64,000 bases of DNA from Oceanisphaera profunda (GTDB taxonomy: Bacteria; Pseudomonadota; Gammaproteobacteria; Enterobacterales; Aeromonadaceae), in the NCBI RefSeq assembly GCF_002157895.1, contig NZ_CP021377.1:2790001-2854000 (forward strand), in the 5' to 3' direction. Positions 53,133 to 63,319 of this stretch are shown here, in pieces. Made by a program: the position numbers and the translations under genes. Under the pieces are notes generated by a model. That model was not told the origin of the DNA and made no database searches. It was given only the letters and a program-made list of their open reading frames with translations. Every line of letters starts with the position of its first letter. Position 1 is the stretch's first letter.

Positions 53133-53831
53133 ATGCAAGTTAACCAAGACTATTTAACCGGCCTAAAATGGCCCGGCGAGCAAAGCCCCGCCGATAAAGC
53201 AGAACAAAATAATAACGCTAAGTTAGAACAAGAAGACTTTTTCTCTTTGCTGACTCAACAGCTTGCTTATCAAGATCCATTTAAACCGGCAGATAACGCA
53301 CAAATGGTGTCACAAATGACGTCTTTTGCTACCTCTGAAGGCATTAACCAAATGAGCGCACAGCTTATGGGTTTGAATGAGGTCATGACTTCTAATCAGG
53401 CATTACAGGCTTCCAGCTTAGTAGGGCAAGATGTTTTGCTGCCGACTGATCTCGCACACTGGGATCAAACTGACACTGTAAATGGTGTTATTGCTGCAGG
53501 CGAGGGCGCACAAAATATTAAAGTGCGGGTAGAAGATGAAAAAGGTCAACTCATTAGAGAAATTACCTTAGACGGCCCTCAGCGTGGCAACGTACCTTTT
53601 AGTTGGGATGGTTTAAATGAGCAAGGTGAGCCGGCGCCGGTGGGCAAGTATAAGTTTAAAGTTAATGCCTTAATGGGCGATCAGCGAGAAGATTTAAATG
53701 CCTTAATGTTTGCGCGCGTTAACAGCGTTACGCTGGGCAGTGGAGAAAATCCCACCTTAGTAAATCTTTCTGGGCTTGGGGGCTTACCTTTAAGTCAGGT
53801 ACTGGAAATTTCTGGCCGTAAACCGGCGTAA
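53133..53831 (+). CDS. flgD: Flagellar hook cap / assembly scaffold FlgD
   Basis: 232 residues. N-terminal QEDFFSLLTQQLAYQDPFKPADNAQMVSQM is the FlgD signature (read in pieces); the C-terminal FLIG-like Ig domain contains FSWDGLNEQGEPAPVGKYKF. It caps the growing hook and is replaced by FlgK. 11 bases before flgE. Confidence 0.95.
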   Translation: MQVNQDYLTGLKWPGEQSPADKAEQNNNAKLEQEDFFSLLTQQLAYQDPFKPADNAQMVSQMTSFATSEGINQMSAQLMGLNEVMTSNQALQASSLVGQDVLLPTDLAHWDQTDTVNGVIAAGEGAQNIKVRVEDEKGQLIREITLDGPQRGNVPFSWDGLNEQGEPAPVGKYKFKVNALMGDQREDLNALMFARVNSVTLGSGENPTLVNLSGLGGLPLSQVLEISGRKPA

Positions 53832-53842
53832 GGAGAACAATA

Positions 53843-55135
53843 ATGTCTTTTAATATTGCCCTGAGCGGTGTAAATGCGGCCCAGAAAGATCTTGATGTTA
53901 CAGCTAACAACATCGCCAACGTAAATACCATTGGCTTTAAAGAATCACGCGCTGAGTTTGCTGATGTTTATTCCAATTCCATTTTCGCCAACTCTAAAAC
54001 GCAAGTGGGTAACGGTGTGCAAACGGCAGCGGTAGCACAGCAGTTTCATCAAGGTAGCCGTTTAACCACTAACAATGCGCTAGATATGGCGATTAACGGT
54101 AATGGTTTTTTTGTGATGTCTAATGAAACCGGTTCACTAGACAGAACTTTTACTAGAGCGGGTGCTTTTAGGCTGAATGATCAAGGATTTGTGGTTAACT
54201 CTCAAGGTAGCTATTTACAAAAATTTGATGTTAACGAAGACGGAACACCCATCTCACTGTCTTTGAATGCCAGTAAGCCATTGCAAATACCTGAGCGTGC
54301 AGGGATACCTAAAAAAACTGAAGCGACTCGTGGCGAAATGAATCTGCCGTCAAAAGCTGCTGCACTTGATCCTGACAATTTTGATCCAGCTAAAAATGAA
54401 ACCTATAGCTCATCGACGTCAGTGACTATTTATGACTCATTAGGTGAACCGCACACTTTGACTAAATATTTTGTTAAAGATGTGAACTCAACCAGTAATG
54501 AGTGGAAGATGTTTGCTTATGTCGATGGTGAAGATGCTTTAGGAACAGAGCTTTCTGACCCACTAGATCCCGCATCTCCTTTAGTCGCACGAACATTAAA
54601 TATTACTTTTGATGAAAATGGTTTGATCCAGACTCCAAAGCCAACAGAAATTATGTCTGATGCTTTAGCTTTTAATAATGGCTCTGATCAAACACAACAG
54701 ATTACTATTGGTTTTGATAGCATTACCCAGTTTGCTTCTCCGTTTGAAGTTAGTCGTTTATCACAAGATGGCGCAACTGTGGGCCGCTTAACGAAAGTAG
54801 ATGTAGGGCCAGACGGCAACGTGGTCGCGACCTACAGCAATGGCACCAATGAAAAGTTAGGTATTATTGCGCTGGCGCGTTTCCCTAACGATCAAGGTCT
54901 AACGCAAATAGGCGATACTCAGTGGCGGCAGTCGTTATTATCTGGCGAAGCGGTAGTAGGGCAGCCAAATACCGGAACCTTGGGTAAAATTGATGCTTCT
55001 AAACTAGAGCAATCAAATACTAACCTAACGACTGAATTGGTTGATTTAATTACCGCCCAGCGTAATTTTCAGGCTAACTCACGCGCATTAGAAGTAAACA
55101 GCACACTAATGCAAACCGTGCTGCAGATACGCTAA
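53843..55135 (+). CDS. flgE: Flagellar hook protein FlgE
   Basis: 430 residues. N-terminal NIALSGVNAAQKDLDVTANNIANVNT helix, central FlgE D2 region (YSSSTSVTIYDSLGEPH) and C-terminal LTTELVDLITAQRNFQANSRAL. AAGGAG lies before the ATG. The middle of the gene is AT-richer than its neighbours, as is common for the surface-exposed hook domain. A terminator follows. Confidence 0.95.
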   Translation: MSFNIALSGVNAAQKDLDVTANNIANVNTIGFKESRAEFADVYSNSIFANSKTQVGNGVQTAAVAQQFHQGSRLTTNNALDMAINGNGFFVMSNETGSLDRTFTRAGAFRLNDQGFVVNSQGSYLQKFDVNEDGTPISLSLNASKPLQIPERAGIPKKTEATRGEMNLPSKAAALDPDNFDPAKNETYSSSTSVTIYDSLGEPHTLTKYFVKDVNSTSNEWKMFAYVDGEDALGTELSDPLDPASPLVARTLNITFDENGLIQTPKPTEIMSDALAFNNGSDQTQQITIGFDSITQFASPFEVSRLSQDGATVGRLTKVDVGPDGNVVATYSNGTNEKLGIIALARFPNDQGLTQIGDTQWRQSLLSGEAVVGQPNTGTLGKIDASKLEQSNTNLTTELVDLITAQRNFQANSRALEVNSTLMQTVLQIR

Positions 55136-55198
55136 TTCATACCGTGAGGGGTGAAGCGTAAAGAGTGAGGGGTAGCCCAAATCAAGCGCCAACCTAAA

Positions 55199-55229
55199 AA
55201 ACACCGCCGAAAAAGGCGGTGTTTTTGTT
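55199..55229 (+). terminator. Terminator after flgE
   Basis: AACACCGCC-GAAAAA-GGCGGTGTT followed by TTTG. It splits flgBCDE from flgFGH, which has its own sigma-54 promoter. Confidence 0.85.
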
Positions 55230-55244
55230 TGTGGGGTTCGGTGT

Positions 55245-55670
55245 TTATGCCGTCTTCCTGATGAAAATCAGGGTCTCGCTTTGGCTTTAGTACTAAGTGC
55301 GAGATACCGTGGCGAGCACGGTATGACAGCCAAGAAACTGGTGTGTTGCGCCTTTATGCCGTCTTTGCGAGCGCAGCGCGGCAATCCATTCTGCACACCT
55401 GCACAGGGTTCCAACCATGGATTGCCGCGTCGTTACACTCCTCGCAAGGACCAAGGGATGGGGTTCTGGCCTTTTTTATGCCGTCATCCTGATGACCATC
55501 AGGATCTCGCTTTTGGGTTTTAGTACTAAGAGCGAGATACCGTGGCGAGCACGGTATGACGGCAGTAGGGTAGATACCGAGGCGCGCCCGGCAAAACTGC
55601 ATAGTTAGAAGAGCCAACCAAAAGCGGTGTTTATCTTTAGCTAGGCGCTTGGTGCTTGGCGCCGGGCGCT
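55245..55670. repeat. Reverse composite repeat and module E between flgE and flgF
   Basis: Reverse-oriented monomer: module C (55250), B (55290-55328), linker CTGGTGTGTTGCGCC, A (55364-55447), C and B again (55484-55563). It is the uninterrupted counterpart of the monomer split by IS110. Module E 7-mers lie at 55640-55670. Confidence 0.88.
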
Positions 55671-55676
55671 GTGTTG

Positions 55677-55692
55677 TGGCACTAATCTTGCA
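55677..55692 (+). promoter_or_regulatory. Sigma-54 promoter of flgFGH
   Basis: TGGCACTAATCTTGCA is a perfect match to TGGCAC-N5-TTGCA. It lies about 105 bases before flgF and immediately after the repeat block. Confidence 0.93.
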
Positions 55693-55795
55693 TTGTATTT
55701 AATCAATAGTTTAGTTAATTAGCGGTCAGTGGCAGAGACTCTGCGGCTTATCAGCATTAATCAGTACTTATTCGGCAAGCGCCGGCGGAGCTGAA

Positions 55796-56539
55796 ATGGA
55801 CAAATTGCTTTATATCGCCATGTCTGGCGCCAAAGAAAACATGCACAGCGTGGCCGTACGCTCTAATAACCTCGCCAACGCTAATACCACCGGCTTTAAA
55901 GCCGACATGGAGCAAGCGCGCGCCATGCAAGCCTTTGGCGAGGGCATGCCCACCCGCGTGTTTGCCATGACGGAGCGGCCGGGGCAAAACTTTGCCACCG
56001 GACCCATACAAACCACCGGTCGAGATCTTGACGTTGCCGTAGCCGGTGACGGCTGGCTGGCGGTAGAATCTAAAGATGGCGGTGAAGCCTATACCCGCTT
56101 TGGTAGCTTGCAAGTTACGCCAGATGGCCGCTTGCAAACCAGTAATGGCTTAAACGTATTAGACGATAACGGCGGGCCGATCTTTTTACCGCTGCCGTTA
56201 GAAAAAATGGAAATTAACAAAGACGGCACCATCTTCGCCCGCTTAGAAGGCGAGCCCGCTAACGGCGGTGCTGAGCTGCAGCGTATTAAAACCGTACTGC
56301 CCAACAATGCGGATCTGGAAAAAGGCCAAGATGGCCTGTTTCGTCGTAAAGACGGCCAAGCTGAAGCCGCCTCAGCGCAAGTACAACTGATTGCTGGCGC
56401 ACTGGAGGGCAGTAACGTGAATCCGGTAGCCGAAATGACCCATTTGATCGATCTGCAGCGCCGCTTTGAGACCCAATTAAAAATGATGAGTCACGCAGAA
56501 GAAAACGATAAAGCCCATGCTCAGCTGCTGCGCATCTAA
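55796..56539 (+). CDS. flgF: Flagellar proximal rod protein FlgF
   Basis: 247 residues. VRSNNLANANTTGFKADMEQAR near the N-terminus and GSNVNPVAEMTHLIDLQRRFE at the C-terminus identify it. GGAG lies before the ATG. Spaced 11 bases from flgG. Confidence 0.95.
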   Translation: MDKLLYIAMSGAKENMHSVAVRSNNLANANTTGFKADMEQARAMQAFGEGMPTRVFAMTERPGQNFATGPIQTTGRDLDVAVAGDGWLAVESKDGGEAYTRFGSLQVTPDGRLQTSNGLNVLDDNGGPIFLPLPLEKMEINKDGTIFARLEGEPANGGAELQRIKTVLPNNADLEKGQDGLFRRKDGQAEAASAQVQLIAGALEGSNVNPVAEMTHLIDLQRRFETQLKMMSHAEENDKAHAQLLRI

Positions 56540-56550
56540 AGGAGAGAGTA

Positions 56551-57339
56551 ATGAACCCTGCATTATGGATTAGTAAAACCGGCTTAGACGCTCAGCAGAC
56601 CAATATCTCGGTCACCTCCAATAACTTGGCGAACGCCAGCACCATTGGCTTTAAAAAAGGCCGCGCGATTTTTGAAGACTTGCTCTATCAAAATGTGCAC
56701 CAGCCCGGTGGCCGTGCTACGGCAGACACCAACTTGCCCTCCGGCCTAATGTTAGGTGCCGGTAGTAAGGTGGTAGCCACCCAAAAAACCTTTACTCAAG
56801 GCAGCGTGCAAACCACAGATAACGCGTTGGATGTGATGATTGACGGCCGCGGTTTTTTTGAAGTGCTACTGCCCGATGGCACCACTGGCTATACCCGTAA
56901 TGGTCAATTTGCCTTGAACGAAGAGGGCGTAATTGTGACGCCGGGTAATGGTTACCCATTGCAGCCGGAAATGCAGATCCCCGATAACGCACAAAGCATT
57001 AGCGTAGGTACCAATGGTGAAGTGTCGGTACAAATCGCCGGCCAAGCTGAGTCGCAAATTATCGGTCAGTTTATTATTACCGACTTTGCCAACCCCGCAG
57101 GCTTACAGCCTAAAGGCGAAAACTTGTATTTAGAGACTCAGTCTAGTGGCGCTGCTATGCAAGGTATTGCCGGTGCTGACGGTTACGGCACCATTAAGCA
57201 AGGCATGTTAGAAACCTCTAACGTAAACGTGACTGAAGAGTTGGTGAACTTGATCCAAGCTCAGCGGGTGTATGAGATGAACTCCAAGGTTATCTCGTCG
57301 GTCGATGAAATGATGGCTTACGTTAATCAGCAGCTGTAA
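56551..57339 (+). CDS. flgG: Flagellar distal rod protein FlgG
   Basis: 262 residues, the usual length. WISKTGLDAQQTNISVTSNNLANAST start, VMIDGRGFFEV core and TSNVNVTEELVNLIQAQRVYEMNSK end are typical. AGGAGAG precedes the ATG. Confidence 0.96.
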   Translation: MNPALWISKTGLDAQQTNISVTSNNLANASTIGFKKGRAIFEDLLYQNVHQPGGRATADTNLPSGLMLGAGSKVVATQKTFTQGSVQTTDNALDVMIDGRGFFEVLLPDGTTGYTRNGQFALNEEGVIVTPGNGYPLQPEMQIPDNAQSISVGTNGEVSVQIAGQAESQIIGQFIITDFANPAGLQPKGENLYLETQSSGAAMQGIAGADGYGTIKQGMLETSNVNVTEELVNLIQAQRVYEMNSKVISSVDEMMAYVNQQL

Positions 57340-57362
57340 TTGAATTAAAGCAGGTAGAGTAG

Positions 57363-58052
57363 ATGCGCAAACTAATGATGGCCATAAGTGTGGTGGTGAT
57401 AGGGGGCTTAAGTTTAGTAGGCTGTGCCAGTACGCCTTATACCCCTAAACCCGACGATCCGGAATTTGCGCCTGTTATTCCTAGCTTGAGCGAACAGCAA
57501 TTAGAGCCTAACGGCTCGATTTTTCAGGATAACTACGCCAACAGCCTGTATTCCGACATTAAAGCGCACCGCGTTGGCGATATTATTACCGTGGAATTAG
57601 CCGAGTCGACTCGTGCGCAAAAGCGCGCCACCACTCAGCAAGCGAAAGACTCAAGCGTTAATATTGCCGCGCCTAATATTGGTGGCTCACCGATTTCGGT
57701 TGGCGGTTATCCGCTCAGTGCGTCTATGTCGAGCGGCAATGAGTTTGACGGCCAAGCTAACACTAACCAAAGCAACAGCTTACAAGGCAGCATTACCGTG
57801 AGCGTGTCTCAAGTGTTAGCCAACGGTAATTTAATGGTGCAGGGCGAAAAGTGGCTCATGCTCAATACCGGCGAAGAATACGTGCGCATTAGCGGCATGA
57901 TCCGCCCCCAAGACATTGGCGCCGACAACCGCGTAGAGTCTAACCGCGTAGCTAACGCCCGCATTTACTACGGCGGCACCGGCGACTTTGCCAACACCCA
58001 AACCCGCGGCTGGCTATCCACCTTCTTCAACAGCCCATGGATGCCTTTTTAA
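57363..58052 (+). CDS. flgH: Flagellar L-ring lipoprotein FlgH
   Basis: 229 residues. Lipobox LVGC (Cys21) after MRKLMMAISVVVIGGLS. Core with GDIITVELAESTRAQKRA and GEKWLMLNTGEEYVRISGMIRP. Forms the outer-membrane bushing, contacting FlgI and, in polar flagella, FlgT/FlgO/FlgP. Confidence 0.95.
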   Translation: MRKLMMAISVVVIGGLSLVGCASTPYTPKPDDPEFAPVIPSLSEQQLEPNGSIFQDNYANSLYSDIKAHRVGDIITVELAESTRAQKRATTQQAKDSSVNIAAPNIGGSPISVGGYPLSASMSSGNEFDGQANTNQSNSLQGSITVSVSQVLANGNLMVQGEKWLMLNTGEEYVRISGMIRPQDIGADNRVESNRVANARIYYGGTGDFANTQTRGWLSTFFNSPWMPF

Positions 58053-58678
58053 CAGCGCGTGAGGTGTAAGGCGTGAAGGGTAAAGGGTTAAAGAAAATGC
58101 CAAGCTAAATAGCCGTCATCCTGACGCACGTCAGGATCTCGTTTTAGGTGTTTGGTAACTGGCCCTGTTGTAGGTGGCAATTTATTCGCCACGGTTTTGA
58201 TTTAAACAGCCAGCTGCGCTGGCCCGCCGAATAAATTGGCGGCTACGGGGTACGGTGATTTTTGTAGGTATTGTCACTTGTAGGTGGCCGTCTCTTAGGT
58301 AAAGAGAACTTCGCCACGGTTTAGTTTGGGTTTTGGTTTTAGATATTTAAAGCCAGCTGCGCTGGCCCGCCGAAACTCTCTGTATAAAAACAAGTGGCGG
58401 CTACGGGGTACGGTGATTTTTGTAGGTATTGTCATTTGTAGGTGGCCGTCTCTTAGGTAAAGAGACGGCCGGCTACAGGTTATATTTTGTTTTAGCCGTC
58501 TTCCTGACGCACGTCAGGATCTCGTTTTAGATATTTGGTGGTTGGCTCTGTGGTAGGTAAAAAGTATTCGCCACGATTTGAACTTGGTTTTAGAAATTTG
58601 ACGGTGAGGAGAGAGGCGTAAGGGGTAAAACACCTCACGCCTCACCATTCACCCCTCACTGAACGTCAGGAGAAATAC
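58053..58678. repeat. Modules C and F filling the flgH-flgI gap
   Basis: 626 bases with no gene. Module C at 58113 and 58498. Module F units at about 58165-58265 and 58280-58480, in which TGGCGGCTACGGGGTACGGTG occurs twice (near 58230 and 58393) along with TAGGTGGCCGTCTCTTAGGT twice. CTCACGCCTCACC and GTGAGGTGTAAGGCGTGA are short repeats at both ends. No sigma-54 site was found for flgI. Confidence 0.75.
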
Positions 58679-59782
58679 ATGAAGCAGCTCACCGGATTAT
58701 TACTGAGCTTAACCTTATTAGCGGGGGCGGTAATGCCTGTGCAGGCGGCGCGTATTAAAGATATTAGCTCGGTGGCCGGCGTGCGAGCCAACCAATTGGT
58801 GGGTTATGGCTTGGTGGTGGGCTTGCCCGGTACAGGCGAGCGTAACAACGCCTTTGCCGCGCAAACCTTTAGAACCATGCTCAATAACTTTGGCATTACA
58901 GTGCCAGAAAATATGCGCCCTAAAATGAATGACGTAGCACCGGTAGCGGTGCACGCCGAGCTGCCCGCCTTCGCCAAGCCCGGCCAAACCATCGACATTA
59001 CTGTATCGGCGATTGGTGAGGCCAAAAGCCTGCGTGGCGGCACCTTGCTGCAAACCTTCTTAAAAGGCGTGGACGGGCGCGTATATGCGCTGGCGCAAGG
59101 CAGCTTAATAGTCGGCGGCTTGGGTGCTGAGGGCGCCGATGGTTCGTCCATCATGATTAACATTCCGACCGTGGGCCGTATTCCTGCAGGTGCCATGGTA
59201 GAGCGGGAAGTGGAAAGCTCTTTTGGCCGTGGTGATACCATTACCTTTAACTTACATCGTTCAGATTTCACCACCGCTAAGCGCATGGCCGAGACCATTA
59301 ACGACTTGGTGGGCCCTAATAATGCACAAGCATTAGATGCTACCTCGGTGCAGGTTTATGCCCCGCGCGACCCAAGTGAACGCGTCAGTTATTTGTCGAC
59401 GCTAGAAAACTTGGTGATAGACGTGGCCGACGAGTCCGCCAAAATCATTGTTAACTCGCGCACCGGCACCATAGTGATTGGCCAAAATGTGCGGCTTAAA
59501 CCCGCCGCTATTACCCACGGCGGCTTAACCATTATGATTGCTGAAAACCCTGATGTGTCGCAACCGAATGCACTGGCCGGCGGCGAAACCGTAGTCGTGC
59601 CGAACAGTACTGTTAATGTTCAACAACAAGACTCACGCATGTTTAAGCTCGACACCGGCACCACACTCGACGACTTAGTACGCGCCGTGAATCAAGTAGG
59701 CGTGGCCCCCGGAGACTTGGTGGCCATCTTAGAAGCCCTACGCCAAGCCGGCGCCATCCAAGGCGAACTGGTGATTATTTAA
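58679..59782 (+). CDS. flgI: Flagellar P-ring protein FlgI
   Basis: 367 residues with a signal peptide ending VQAA (about 22). [30 protein letters not shown] start and the [31 protein letters not shown] end are diagnostic (read in pieces). TCAGGAG precedes the ATG. FlgA from the divergent block is its assembly chaperone. Confidence 0.96.
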   Translation: MKQLTGLLLSLTLLAGAVMPVQAARIKDISSVAGVRANQLVGYGLVVGLPGTGERNNAFAAQTFRTMLNNFGITVPENMRPKMNDVAPVAVHAELPAFAKPGQTIDITVSAIGEAKSLRGGTLLQTFLKGVDGRVYALAQGSLIVGGLGAEGADGSSIMINIPTVGRIPAGAMVEREVESSFGRGDTITFNLHRSDFTTAKRMAETINDLVGPNNAQALDATSVQVYAPRDPSERVSYLSTLENLVIDVADESAKIIVNSRTGTIVIGQNVRLKPAAITHGGLTIMIAENPDVSQPNALAGGETVVVPNSTVNVQQQDSRMFKLDTGTTLDDLVRAVNQVGVAPGDLVAILEALRQAGAIQGELVII

Positions 59783-59886
59783 AAGCAGCGCCCGGCGCCC
59801 AGCATCAAGCGCCTAGCTAGGCAAAGTGCGGTGTGTTTTGTTTGTTTTAGCCGTCATCCTGACGAAGGTCAGGATCTCGCACTTAT
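59783..59886. repeat. Modules E and C after flgI
   Basis: GCAGCGCCCGGCGCCCAGC (module E) directly after the stop codon, then module C with CCTGACGAAGGTCAGG at about 59858. Confidence 0.65.
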
Positions 59887-60268
59887 GCCGTCATCCTGAT
59901 GACCATTAGGATCTGGTTTTGGGTTTTAGTGCCAAGAGCGAGATACCGTGGCGAGCACGGTATGACGGCACAAGACCAGAGCGGTGTTTGTATTTTAAGC
60001 CGTCATCCTGACGCAGGTCAGGATCTCGGTTTAGGTTTTAGTGCTAAGAGCGAGATACCGTGGCGAGCACGGTATGACGGCAGAGGACCAGAGCGGTGTT
60101 TGTGCTTTAAGCCGTCATCCTGACGCACGTCAGGATCTCGGTTTAGGTTTTAGTGCTAAGAGCGAGATACCGAGTCGAGCTCGGTAAGACGGAACAAGAC
60201 CAGAGCGGTGTTTGTGCTTTAAGCCGTCATCCTGATGACCATCAGGATCTCGTTTTTAGGTTTTAACA
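59887..60268. repeat. Tandem 112-bp repeat (modules C-B) between flgI and flgJ
   Basis: GCCGTCATCCTGA begins at 59887, 59999, 60111 and 60223, a period of exactly 112 bases; the last copy is partial. Each unit is module C, GTTTAGGTTTTAGTG, module B and AGAGCGGTGTTTGT. The copies differ mainly in the hairpin arms, with compensating changes (CCTGACGCA/GGTCAGG, CCTGATGACC/ATCAGG). Module D follows at about 60305-60332. Confidence 0.92.
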
Positions 60269-60388
60269 ACAAAATATGTCTTTTCAGATTTGATCTCTAT
60301 TTTTCTGTGGATTCCGTGTATTCCGTGGCAAATATAGGTTTTAGATTTTCTTCCAGCCTCAGTCTTCACGCTTAAAAAGGAGTAGCGG

Positions 60389-61381
60389 ATGAAACCGGTC
60401 GATTCATACAGTAATAGCCTCTTGGTTAACGATATCCAAGGGTTAGATAAACTGCGCCAACAAGGCTTTGCCGAAGACAGAGGCAAGGCGCTAGACGAAG
60501 CTGCGCGTCAGTTTGAAAGCTTGTTTACCCAGCAGCTGTTTAAATCGATGCGGGCGGCCAATAAGGTGTTTGAATCCGATGGCCCCATGAACAGCCGCTA
60601 CACCGAACATTATCAAGATATGCACGACCAACAGATGTCGGCAGAACTCAGTAAGCGCGGCAGCTTAGGCTTAGCAGATTTAGTGAGTAAGCAGCTCGGC
60701 GGTGAACAGCCTGCACCTCAGCCTCAAGCTCGCCAGTTTGATTTAACTGACGTGCGTCGTGTTTCTGGCAAAGTGATACGCCCCTTAGGTGCCGATGGCG
60801 TAGCAGGCGCGGTTGAAAAAGCCAAAGAAATGGCGCGACCGCCATTACAAGCCGCTAGCCTGTCAGCTAACGATAAAGACGCAGTGGTCTATAACGCCAG
60901 TGAACCGTTTCGCTCGCCAGAAGACTTTGTGAAGCGTTTAATGCCAGCTGCAGTAGAGGCCGGTAAGCGCATGGGATTGCCGCCCGAGGCCATGCTAGCG
61001 CAGGCGGCACTGGAAACCGGTTGGGGTAAAAAGATCATCGGACCAAAAAATGGTGACTCTAGCCATAATCTTTTTGGCATCAAGGCCGATAACAGTTGGA
61101 AGAGCACTAAAACTTGGGTGAACACGCTGGAATATGAGCAAGGTATAGCGGTAAAGGTTAAAGCGCCTTTTAGATCATACGAATCCTTTAATGACAGCTT
61201 TAACAACTATGTAGATTTTTTGCATGAGAACCCGCGCTACGGCAACGCCTTGCAACAAACCGGTTCGCCTAAGCAGTATTTTAAAGAGTTGCAGCAAGCG
61301 GGCTACGCGACCGACCCCAAATATGCCGACAAACTCAGTTCCATTTTTGATACCGTTACCCGATTGGTAGCACAAGCATAA
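60389..61381 (+). CDS. flgJ: Flagellar rod-cap muramidase FlgJ
   Basis: 330 residues. N-terminal rod-cap domain (about 25-105) with AARQFESLFTQQLFKSMRAAN. C-terminal glucosaminidase domain (about 175-330) with LAQAALETGWGKK (catalytic Glu) and HNLFGIKAD. AAAAAGGAG precedes the ATG. Nine bases before flgK. Confidence 0.95.
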   Translation: MKPVDSYSNSLLVNDIQGLDKLRQQGFAEDRGKALDEAARQFESLFTQQLFKSMRAANKVFESDGPMNSRYTEHYQDMHDQQMSAELSKRGSLGLADLVSKQLGGEQPAPQPQARQFDLTDVRRVSGKVIRPLGADGVAGAVEKAKEMARPPLQAASLSANDKDAVVYNASEPFRSPEDFVKRLMPAAVEAGKRMGLPPEAMLAQAALETGWGKKIIGPKNGDSSHNLFGIKADNSWKSTKTWVNTLEYEQGIAVKVKAPFRSYESFNDSFNNYVDFLHENPRYGNALQQTGSPKQYFKELQQAGYATDPKYADKLSSIFDTVTRLVAQA

Positions 61382-61390
61382 GGACACATC

Positions 61391-63310
61391 ATGGCTGTTG
61401 ATATGTATCAAACCGGTGTGAGTGGCTTAATGGCCGCACAAAAGCAATTAGCGACCACCGGTCATAACATTGCCAACGTGAACACTGAAGGCTTTAACCG
61501 CCAGCGGGCAGAACAAATGACCGAAGGTGGCTTAAACTCCGGCGGTCAGTTTTATGGCACCGGTACCCGTATTAGCGACGTTACCCGCATGTATCAGCAA
61601 TATGCCTTTAAAGATGTGCTGATTAATAGCACAGAGCAGGCGGGCGCCACCACTATGTATCAGCAGCTTAATTACCTAAATAGCAGCGTAAATGACAACG
61701 GCAAAGCGCTGAGCAGCAGCTTGGACTCCTTGTATAAAACCATTGATGCCTTTACCGATAACCCCAGAGATTTAGGTAATCGCCAGCTGTTATTAGCGCA
61801 TGCCCAAGAGGTAGCTGGTAGCTTTAACACCCTGCACAGCAATCTTAATCAGCAATATTCCACCAGCAGTGAAGACATTGCCAGCCGCGCCAATAGAGTC
61901 AGTGAGCTGGCGGCAGGTATTGCTGAGCTAAACCAAGAGATCATGAACGTAGGTTCAAGCGGCTCGCCCAATGATTTATTAGACAGACGCGATAAGCTGA
62001 TCAGTGACCTGGGCCAAGAAGTCAGCATTACTACCATTAGCGAACCCAATGGGGTGGTATCTGTGATGTTAGGCGGGCGCGATACGCTAGTTAGTGGCAG
62101 CCGCGCCTTTAGCTTAGAGGCCAGGCTTGGTAACCCAGATCCGCAACAAACTGAGTTGTATTTAACCGCACCCGATCAAGCCAAGCAGGCGACCAAGCTT
62201 ACTGCCAGTGACTTAGGCGGCAAACTCGGTGCCACGGCCAAGTTTAGAGACACGGTGCTGGCGCCCACCTTAAGCGATATTGGGCGCACCGCCATTGGCT
62301 TGGCTGATGCCTTTAACCAAGTACAGCGCCAAGGGTTAGACTTAACCGGCGTGCCCGGTGCCGATTTATTTACCGATATTAATAGCGACAGTGCCCGAAT
62401 CGGTCGCTTCTTTACCGACAACAGCAATGTTAGCGGCGAAGTGACCATTACTGATACCAGCAAGTTAACCGGCAGTGAATATCGATTGGATTATAAAGAC
62501 GATAAGTACTTTATTACCGACTTAGCAGGTGGCGAGCCTCAAGAAATCATGCCCGATGACGACGGCAAGCTGAACGTGGACGGCTTTTCAGTGAGCATCA
62601 GCGGCACACCTGTTAATGGCGATAGTATGCTGATCCGTCCTACGCGCAATGGCGCAGCAGATATCGGCGTGAGTTTGAAAAAGCCGGAAGGGCTGGCCGC
62701 AGCGAGCCAATTTACCACCACCGCTAATGATCAAAACAGCGGTAATGCCAGCGTTAGCGCACAGATCACGAACCATGCAGGCACTAATTTACCAACTAAG
62801 AATGATCCTTTAGTAGTGAGCTTTAATGCAGCAGGTGAGTATCAAGTGGTTAAAAAAAGTGATCCCACTATCATTATTCAAGACGGGACGCTGGATCCAC
62901 AAGATCCGGTAATTACGCTGGATGGCCTGACGATTAATGTCTCGGGCCAAGCAGGCACGGCAGACAGCTTTGAAGTCGCCACCGCCAGTGGCGCCGGTAA
63001 TAACGTTAACGCGCAGGCGTTTGGCGATATAAAACAGCAAAAGATGTTTAACGGTGGCAAAAACACCATTGGCGATAGCATTAATCAAACTTTGGTCGGC
63101 ATTGGCGGCAAAACGCACAGCCAAAAAATAAAGGCTGACTCCGCTACGGCCGCACTTGCTCAGTCACACAACCGCATGCAGTCGGTGTCGGGGGTGAACT
63201 TGGATGAAGAAGCCGCCAATTTATTACGTTTTCAGCAAGCCTATATGGCCTCAAGTCGCGTTATTACTGTGGCTAACGAAATGTTCAACTCATTGCTGCA
63301 AATTCGCTAA
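61391..63310 (+). CDS. flgK: Hook-filament junction protein FlgK (HAP1)
   Basis: 639 residues. N-terminal TGVSGLMAAQKQLATTGHNIANVNTEGFNR and C-terminal SGVNLDEEAANLLRFQQAYMASSRVI are the conserved D0/D1 segments (read in pieces); the middle is variable. Substrate of the FlgN chaperone encoded upstream. AGGACA precedes the ATG. Confidence 0.96.
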   Translation: MAVDMYQTGVSGLMAAQKQLATTGHNIANVNTEGFNRQRAEQMTEGGLNSGGQFYGTGTRISDVTRMYQQYAFKDVLINSTEQAGATTMYQQLNYLNSSVNDNGKALSSSLDSLYKTIDAFTDNPRDLGNRQLLLAHAQEVAGSFNTLHSNLNQQYSTSSEDIASRANRVSELAAGIAELNQEIMNVGSSGSPNDLLDRRDKLISDLGQEVSITTISEPNGVVSVMLGGRDTLVSGSRAFSLEARLGNPDPQQTELYLTAPDQAKQATKLTASDLGGKLGATAKFRDTVLAPTLSDIGRTAIGLADAFNQVQRQGLDLTGVPGADLFTDINSDSARIGRFFTDNSNVSGEVTITDTSKLTGSEYRLDYKDDKYFITDLAGGEPQEIMPDDDGKLNVDGFSVSISGTPVNGDSMLIRPTRNGAADIGVSLKKPEGLAAASQFTTTANDQNSGNASVSAQITNHAGTNLPTKNDPLVVSFNAAGEYQVVKKSDPTIIIQDGTLDPQDPVITLDGLTINVSGQAGTADSFEVATASGAGNNVNAQAFGDIKQQKMFNGGKNTIGDSINQTLVGIGGKTHSQKIKADSATAALAQSHNRMQSVSGVNLDEEAANLLRFQQAYMASSRVITVANEMFNSLLQIR

Positions 63311-63319
63311 GGAGCCATT

